NCBI GenBank assembly: GCA_026169815.1
Contig: JAPFDT010000001.1
Coordinates: 104,063 to 168,062, forward strand
DNA: 64,000 bases
Reading direction: 5' to 3'
From: Pseudogracilibacillus sp.
GTDB taxonomy: Bacteria > Bacillota > Bacilli > Bacillales > Amphibacillaceae
Below the pieces are notes generated by a model. It worked only from the letters and a program-made list of their open reading frames with translations, had not been told where the DNA came from and searched no databases. This document shows positions 63,860 through 64,000 of the stretch, piece by piece. Within the stretch, counting starts at the first letter, position 1; the number at the start of each line of letters is the position of its first letter. The position numbers and the translations under genes were made by a program.

Positions 63860-64000
63860 GATTATGTCCGTATAATTGTGTAAAAGGGATAAAAAAAGGG
63901 TCTTATTAATTCCTTATGATACAATGTTTTCAACCACGAAAACTCAAGGAGGAATTAATAATGACCCAACTACAGTTTACCCTAGATTTTGATAAATTAA
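63859..64000 (+). mobile_element. IS256-family insertion sequence, left end (continues beyond window)
   Basis: GATTATGTCCGTATAATTGT GTAAAAGGG resembles the terminal inverted repeat of IS256-group elements, followed about 70 bases on by a transposase start with AGGAGG. The right end and target duplication lie outside the window. The left end abuts or interrupts the last unit of the 52-bp tandem repeat. Confidence 0.75.
63961..64000 (+). CDS. IS256-family transposase (N-terminus only)
   Basis: ATG nine bases after AAGGAGG, reading MTQLQFTLDFDKL to the window edge. This matches the usual opening of IS256-group transposases of Bacilli (MTQ-x-QF-x-L-D). Only 13 codons are visible, so the DDE core cannot be checked; the upstream terminal repeat supports the call. 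Confidence 0.7.
   Translation, partial: MTQLQFTLDFDKL

Overview
The window is AT-rich DNA from a low-GC Gram-positive bacterium, most likely a member of the Bacillaceae. Pointers are AGGAGG-type ribosome binding sites before nearly every gene, GTG and TTG starts, a ykkC-type guanidine riboswitch ahead of a YkkC/YkkD pair, a methanol-dehydrogenase-like iron ADH close to that of Bacillus methanolicus, a CYP152 peroxygenase, a YkvI-type membrane protein, and GlcD/GlcF without GlcE. The genus cannot be fixed from sequence alone. No rRNA, tRNA, CRISPR array or prophage is visible.

Layout. 1-4.3 kb: large hybrid sensor kinase (cut by the left edge) and the guanidine-riboswitch-controlled SMR pair. 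4.5-6.3 kb: solitary adenine DNA methyltransferase facing a short gene that may be the stump of a restriction enzyme. 6.7-9.8 kb: Fe-ADH, a decayed beta-eliminating lyase, an M20 amidohydrolase. 10-17 kb: MMPL exporter plus partner, divergent TetR regulator, large catalase with an altered distal haem pocket. 17-22 kb: YibE/YibF pair, CYP152 P450, DAACS symporter. 22-27 kb: Tm-1-like/TIM-barrel pair beside an AraC regulator that carries the same TIM-barrel domain, then a cyclic-2,3-DPG-synthetase-like protein. 27-36 kb: RecQ, MarR-MFS, a 52-residue membrane peptide, HtpX, glycolate oxidase GlcD-GlcF. 36-45 kb: an orphan MazE-like antitoxin and a nine-gene operon (TRAP transporter, SDR, PPC/DUF296 protein, acyl-CoA ligase, thiolase, DUF35, BASS transporter) that probably imports and degrades an unidentified carboxylic acid. 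45-54 kb: ABC-2 exporter, lipid-anchored-like DUF protein, Eis-type acetyltransferase, a conserved 279-residue protein, alpha/beta hydrolase. 55-60 kb: a tight five-gene operon (RpiR regulator, M20 deacylase, GNAT acyltransferase, N-acylamino acid racemase, YkvI transporter) that matches the D-to-L amino acid conversion pathway known from Geobacillus. 60-64 kb: OmpR-type two-component system, PadR plus membrane partner, a 52-bp tandem repeat and the start of an IS256-family element.

The strongest non-gene signal is a dispersed MITE-like element of about 290 bp, present as three near-complete copies, two damaged copies and several fragments. It has terminal inverted repeats (TGAATCAATTTCAT) and folds end to end. 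At its tip is a hairpin in which four stem bases differ in every intact copy yet stay paired, around a conserved ACACTAAYGTGT loop. One copy supplies the last codons and stop of an MFS gene. The family is the best candidate here for something undescribed. Several genes are broken (lyase, a small gene behind mazE, a small ORF with an in-frame stop), so the region appears to be losing accessory genes.
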